Assembly: GCA_018857735.1 (NCBI GenBank)
Contig: JABMCL010003290.1
Location: 124,001 to 188,000, forward strand
Source of the DNA: Alviniconcha marisindica
Lineage: Eukaryota; Mollusca; Gastropoda; Provannidae
Length of the DNA stretch: 64,000 nt
Direction: 5' to 3'
A model generated the notes under the pieces. That model saw only the letters and a program-made list of their open reading frames with translations. It was not told where the DNA came from and did no database searches. This document shows, one piece after another, positions 59,030 to 64,000 of the stretch (its first letter is position 1; each line of letters starts with the position of its first letter). The position numbers and the translations under genes are program-made.

Positions 59030-59765
59030 GCAACCAAAACTTTCGTCTGTGACTTTGTTCTCTCAACGTTAGACCTGTAATTCTCTTCTATCTGGCTGCC
59101 CACATGGCCTTCTAGTTCTCAGCAGACTACAGAAAGTTGAAATCTCTGCAGCAACACTGGTTTTAAAAGCTTGCAAATCTGATCATGTGCAATCTCTTCT
59201 TCAAGCTCTTTACCGGTCCAAGCCAGAGTAATCTAAAAATTGTCAACTATCTGTCACAACTTCTTTGACAATCATCTGCCTATCTCTCTGAGCTTCTCAC
59301 TTTGTACACGCCTTGCAGGCAGCTTCATTTTTCTGCAGACACATGGATACTTTGTATCCCCTATGTTAAAACAAAAACCTTTGGGCAACACTTTTTCCCT
59401 GCGCTCCACAGCAACGGAATTCTCCCCTGTTGACATCGGTCACACTCAACCTCCCATGCCTTCAAAACTGTGTTAAAAACTAACCTCTACTTGTATACAA
59501 GACCAAAGTGATTTGAATTTTTGTATTCTTCCTTTTGTACTGCCCTCTTCCCCCTACCGTTACGTTTCTTCTGTGTGTGTGTGTGCGTGCGTGCTTGCGT
59601 GCATGTGTGTGTGTGCATGAGTGCAAAGAATATAATATTTTGATTTGAAGTTTTATGTAACCATTCATTTTTGCTGATATTGTTGAGTGGTATGCTCATC
59701 CTCATCAGTCAGCTATGCTGCTAAAAAGTGCTATATAAATGACTGCTATTTAGTATTATTGTCTC
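59030..59765 (+). pseudogene. L2-type LINE C-terminal end and tail
   Basis: Frames read LSSGCPHGLLVLSRLQKVE-like, then ALYRSKPE, FVHALQAASFFCRHMDTLYP and KTKVI. These are decayed versions of L2 C-terminal motifs (LQALYWLPV, YTPSRQLRS, RIPSVKTK, WNSLP). The element ends with aaaaagtgctatataaatga and a short tail before gtctccc. A TG/GC-rich run lies at about 59574-59620. Confidence 0.6.
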
Positions 59766-59959
59766 CCACTCACAAAATGTACCCCCCCCCCCCCCCCCAA
59801 CCCTCAAAAAACAACAACAAACAAACCAACAACTACAACAAACAAAACAAAACAACAACAACAAACAAACTAAAACACAAAAGTACAGAAAAAAGAAAGA
59901 AAACAACAACAAGAAACAACAACCTAATATACTGAGGACAGATACCAAAGAAGACATAC

Positions 59960-60113
59960 CTTTGATGCTTGCCTTTCCAAGTGACTTTGGAAAATAACTG
60001 TTACAGACAGCATTGTTGAAACTAACTTCAGCGTCTTCAACAAAGTGTAGCTCTCCCTCTCGTGTTTGTCGGAAAGGTGAAGAATCAGTAGAAGAGCTGT
60101 GACCGAACACTGG
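59960..60113 (-). CDS. TAF6L: TAF6L exon: linker after the histone fold
   Basis: Minus-strand exon of 154 nt, opened by a polypyrimidine-AG acceptor (ttcttttcag) and closed by a gtatgt donor. It starts on a whole codon and ends in phase 1. The peptide begins PVFGHSSST and contains REGELHFVEDAEV, which matches the REGEL-Y/H-F-x-ED-x-EV signature just after the histone fold in TAF6L proteins; TAF6 has a related but different sequence there. TAF6L is a histone-fold subunit of SAGA/PCAF-type acetyltransferase coactivators in the nucleus (family knowledge). The upstream histone-fold exon is not visible between here and 64000. The next exon downstream, at 43280-43206, is phase-compatible across a 16.7-kb intron. 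Confidence 0.82.
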
Positions 60114-60231
60114 CTGAAAAGAACGGAGAACCGAAACAGTTATACACCTCACTGAACGGGCAACTGACCACTGAAGAATAAACATTTATCCACAACAGAC
60201 TTAGACTTTTAGAGGCTTAGCTGTTGGTGAA

Positions 60232-60266
<35 letters not shown>

Positions 60267-60326
60267 TGCACGTGTCCATGCACATATCACAGTACAATGT
60301 ATGTGTGTGTGTACACATGCATATGT

Positions 60327-60742
60327 GCATGCATGTGCATTAGCCAAAGATGTGGTGTGGCTAACCAGCAGAAAACTGATATTCACATTTTAAAAAATCT
60401 ACACATATCAGTTCCTAATAGTAATCCTAACACAAGTCACCAAATCACAAGTAAAGCCCACACAAATACTGGCTCAGAATTCTTGAAAAAACACAATATG
60501 TGCACATCACTGTATACTGTATGTATGTGTATGTATGTAACATATGTGCATGTATGTGCATTAGCCAAAGATGTGATGTGGCAACCAGCAGAAAACTGAT
60601 ATTCACATTAATAAAATCTACATATATATCACTCAGTTCCTAATGACTAATACTGTAATAGTAATACTAATCCTAACACAAGTCACCAAATCACAAGTAA
60701 AACCCACACAAAAGGGGCTGAGAATTCTTGAAAAAACACAAT
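60327..60742 (+). repeat. Tandem duplication, about 220-245 bp
   Basis: 60327-60500 and 60549-60742 are near-copies (gtgcattagccaaagatgtg, accagcagaaaactgatatt, cacaagtcaccaaatcacaa, agaattcttgaaaaaacaca). The second has small insertions rich in TA. A TG run precedes the first (60231-60260). Confidence 0.85.
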
Positions 60743-60786
60743 CAATGCCAAACAAAACCAAATCAAAACTGCCAAAAGTAAGCATT

Positions 60787-61602
60787 ATATGTGACCCTCT
60801 CCCATGAAACCAGTCTTAAGAGGAAGCTGCTGATCAGCCTTAGGGGCAGAAATAGCTGATTGGTGGGGGGGGGGGGGGGGGGGCAATCTGGGTCAAATCT
60901 AAACAAGAATGACTGGCCTGCTAGCACTCTAAAACAAGATCCAAACACATACAAGGTTCAAAATAACACTGTTTATTAGGACAGAACACAACATGCAAAT
61001 TTCCAGGGAAATCCCCTTTATTAAGCTACAGAACGACACTTAAACAACAGTTAAACAGTGAACAATGAGATGCTCATCTGGTTTTTAACTGAGCTATGTC
61101 ATTTTCATGTCCAGTGTTTGGAAGCATGCTGGCATTTTTTTTTCCTTCCAGATACCAAAATTATGTTCTTTAGGCCTTAAATTATCCAGTATTATATTTT
61201 CCTTAGTATTATATTTTCCTTTAGAAATGGCATTAAATTGTTATGCGAAATGACCAACACTTGGCTGAATAATGCATCTGTACCCTACAGAACCCCAGCA
61301 TGTCATGCACCTTTGTCCAGTTTATTACCATGAAAATATTTGGGAAGTTTGACTGACTCTAGTCTAAACCTCCATTGCTAAGCAAAATAGCAAAATGACA
61401 CAATCTTTCAGGGCCATTTTCTCAAAGTGGCTTCCATAACACTTAGCAACTTCAAACAGCCACAACTTCAATACCTATTTCACTAGTCTTTGGTTTAATA
61501 CAACAATAGCAAAATAATCAGCAAGACTGCTGTTTTGAAAATAACACACATCTCAAAAATGAATACCCATGTGACCTAAGATTTCATGGGAGAGGGTTAC
61601 AT
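60787..61602. mobile_element. TIR element (TGTGACCCTCTCCCATGAAA ends)
   Basis: The left end, tgtgaccctctcccatgaaa, is mirrored at 61580-61600 (tttcatgggagagggttaca), with TA at both edges. That suggests a TA-target element of the Tc1/mariner type. It is about 816 bp and non-coding. A Penelope-like repeat copy (60893-61140) and a G run (60863-60882) sit inside. Confidence 0.65.
60893..61140 (-). repeat. Penelope-like terminal repeat copy 4
   Basis: The most complete reverse-strand copy. It contains gatccaaacacatacaagg, ttattaggacagaacacaac, the hairpin segment aatccccttta with its partner, aacaacagttaaacagtgaa, the cagatgagc/ctgagctatgtcatt block and tccagtgtttggaagcatgc. It matches the copy at 9660 along its whole length. 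Confidence 0.65.
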
Positions 61603-61728
61603 ATTTCAATATTGACATTTCACTAATTTACAACTGACACATATTTTCAAGCAAGTTCTTCATGACATATTCAGTATAATGATAATAATCAGGAACTCTT
61701 TCATCAGCTATTCTTCAGAATCATGTGT

Positions 61729-61792
<64 letters not shown>

Positions 61793-64000
61793 TCAGTAGG
61801 ATAGCATGAAGAGGTTATATTTCATAATGATATGAAGATATTTCAGATTATTTCAAGTGTGTGTGTGTGTGTTTGAAGACCTAACTTTGCAAGGGAACTG
61901 TTCCAGCATAAGAAAAAGAGCTCTGACCAAGCGTGTGCATGTAGAAGGACAAAGAATGGACATAACAAAAGAAAAGAAAAGCTGGCAGGCTGGATTGTAC
62001 ATTTTAGGTAGCCAGGAGTGGTTGAGTTGAGGCAGTTGTAATTTCCAGAAATTGTCTATTATTGTATTAACTAATCAAATTCAAGTTACATACAACTATC
62101 CTGAAAATCTTAAAATAAAATAATGAAATGATCTAGACAGTGTAAGCTTTCTTCAAAATAAGGAAACAGTTGTCTCAAAACACAGAGTTACAGTTCTTGG
62201 TCACAGACACACAGAAAACAGTTATCACAAAACACCATATTAGAGTTCTTGGTCACAGGCACATCTCAACAAAAGGTCAGCCTCAAGGTTTGAAAAACCA
62301 GAAATTGGAAAAATGTAAAACCAAAACCCTTCGAGGACAAGGGCTAATTCCATCACATGACCCATCTTCAGTGCAAGTATCAAGCAAATTTGTCAATGGC
62401 CTAGACAATAGCCAGACACAACTGTTCAACAGCAGAGTACTGCTTTTCTCTCTGTGGTTGGCATACAAAACTGGATGGAGTTGACAATCAAAGTCCGGAC
62501 CCAGACCACCACCTACTCTGTCAAACTAGCATCAACTAGCAACAAGTCTGCCAGCTTCACCACAGGCTCACTGGACAATTATGATTTGTCTTCTCCCAAG
62601 TGCATTCTGACAATCAAATATCCAGATTACCTTTGTTGGGCATGCCCTTCTTGGTTAATTCCATGAGGGGACACACAAGTGTGGAGAAGTTAGGAACCTA
62701 ACACCTGTATTAGGCTATAAGCTTAACAATCCAATCACAGTTTACACTTGTGTCTTTGTGGTGGAACAACATAAAAATCAACAAGCAAGGGAGTTAATTA
62801 CTAAATTAGTGCTTGAAAGTAGTCACATAAACACAACAAAGACCCGAGTCATCTGTGGTAACTTTCACCTGGCATGCAAGTAACTATACAAGGTACATAA
62901 ACTCCACAAGAGGTATATATATATATATATATATATATATGAATATATGAGCATGTGCCAAAAGGTGCTCCCAGTGACACCTCCTCTATTTGTGGACTTG
63001 CACTGATCTTCATGGTTAATTATTTCACTGTTTGGCCTACCTTACACTTTTACAGAGGAGACTTTAAAAGGGAATAAAAGTAGTTATGAACAAGCTGAGT
63101 ATCAAAGAACACACACAAAAGATGAAAAACATCGTTTGGGGGGGGGGGGGGGGCGGATGCAAAATGGCTGCCGAATAGTGGGACACTTCGGCATGATTGG
63201 CTGATATAATATTGTACTCAACTTGCATGTAACCTGAAAACTGTAAAAATAAACTTCCTTTCTGATATCATTGACACTGTTTATATGTTTTTGTTTCTGA
63301 GAAAATTCACACTGAAAACGCAACGGATATGGGTCACCCAGTGTCTATAACATATTTTGTGCGACAAACACAAACGTAGAATTCACTCTCCATGGAACTA
63401 AAATAGTTCCAGTCCATTGAACGAGGTTGGAGTCATGCTTCTAGAGTTTTTCATCTGCTGAAAAACTTAACTTCAAGTTCCGAGTCCATTGGTGACGAGT
63501 AACATTTTGTGTTTTCACCTCCAACTTTCACCTTTGTTCACCTTGTGGATGTAACCATTACTAGTGTTGACTGTGTGTGCTGATACCACATGGCGGGTTT
63601 GAAGAAGTGCCACAAATTCATCTCAAGAAGGCAAATTTTGCAACTGTGTCCACTCATTTTTTTCAGTGACGATTAATCAATACTGCTTACTGTCACTATC
63701 CACTAAAGATTTTGCCAATTACTGTTTCTCTAGTTTTGCATATTGATGTAAAATAAAAGGATTACAACTGTTGCTGTTTGAGCTTGGTTGCATTGTCTGG
63801 TGAAAGTACACATTTTGGATGTTGGACACAGGCAGACACTGTATCCTGTGACGGGTGATCAGTTATTGAAAATACAAAAGTTACAAAGCTTTTTGTTGGT
63901 AGTACTAAGTATTCTCACCAGAACAATAAAACTGAGAACATGGCTTTGTCCTCTGAAATATTACACCAATCAAACATCAGAACTGTTTGTTCCAGGTTAA
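61603..64000. other. TAF6L intron or upstream sequence, simple repeats
   Basis: AC run at 61727-61790, TA run at 62919-62940 and a G run at 63137-63153. No histone-fold exon of TAF6L could be found on the minus strand here, so its 5' end lies beyond 64000. Confidence 0.5.

Larger units (their letters stand above)
8666..60113 (-). other. TAF6L: TAF6L intronic span (transposon-filled)
   Basis: The transcribed region between the first and last visible TAF6L exons on the minus strand. Introns run 59959-43281, 43205-16955, 16859-15021 and 14942-8666. Most recognisable LINE sequence inside (the 2A-bearing LINE, and the L2 copies at 17.3, 26.0 and 59.0 kb) lies on the plus strand, antisense to the gene. 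The L2 at 9.9-11.6 kb, the L2 scrap at 34.8 kb, the Rex1 fragment at 37.6 kb and the mariner at 48 kb lie in the sense orientation. The sense copies are the ones that could supply cryptic splice or polyadenylation sites, although I see no intact example. Confidence 0.75.

Overview
The window is metazoan nuclear DNA, almost certainly from a lophotrochozoan and probably a mollusc. The reasons are AT-rich sequence, long introns with GT/AG splice sites, many TG/TA microsatellites, and dense decayed LINE, SINE and DNA-transposon relics of kinds common in molluscan genomes. Nothing points to a bacterium, plasmid or virus.

The main single-copy gene I can support is a minus-strand gene that I read as TAF6L, the histone-fold TAF6-like subunit of SAGA/PCAF-type coactivators. 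Five coding exons are visible in transcription order: 60113-59960, 43280-43206, 16954-16860, 15020-14943 and 8665-8564. Each has consensus splice sites, and all four junctions are phase-compatible. Together they give 504 nt (168 codons) covering the linker after the histone fold and the start of the HEAT-repeat TAF6 C-terminal domain. The histone-fold exon (above 64000) and the rest of the HEAT domain (below 8564) were not found. The introns are about 16.7, 26.3, 1.8 and 6.3 kb, so the window is essentially TAF6L introns filled with transposons.

Layout. 1-2930: diverged duplications, LINE tails and TG microsatellites. 2930-7810: an RTE-type LINE split by a Rex1-like LINE, itself split by a tRNA-derived SINE. 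8221-8410: a fold-back of a Rex1-like 3' end. 9660-16830: Penelope-like repeat copies, an L2-type LINE and three neighbouring features of TAF6L (exons 8.6, 14.9 and 16.9 kb). 17345-18310: an L2 fragment. About 18350-30600: a large LINE whose ORF1 starts with a 2A 'ribosome-skipping' sequence and carries Tyr/Asn/Pro/Ser/Gln decapeptide repeats. This LINE is interrupted by a TTAA-flanked Kolobok-like element (22602-24739), an L2 LINE (25958-27480) and a second TTAA-flanked element (28554-30537). 31000-35350: unclassified coding relics, a perfect 52-bp palindrome and an L2 remnant. 35352-37563: more Kolobok-like copies. 37565-38490: a Rex1 fragment. 40250-40960: a dimeric tandem repeat. 46917-47238: a MITE. 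48166-49005: a mariner transposase pseudogene. 52650-53320: a TTAA-flanked MITE. 53668-54690: a fourth Kolobok-like copy. 55040-57350: a degenerate satellite. 59030-59765: an L2 3' end. 60787-61602: a TIR element holding a Penelope-like repeat.

Apart from TAF6L, all recognisable coding sequence is transposon-derived and disrupted by frameshifts or stops. In several cases the nesting order can be read directly, because removing the insert restores a continuous reading frame across the insertion point.
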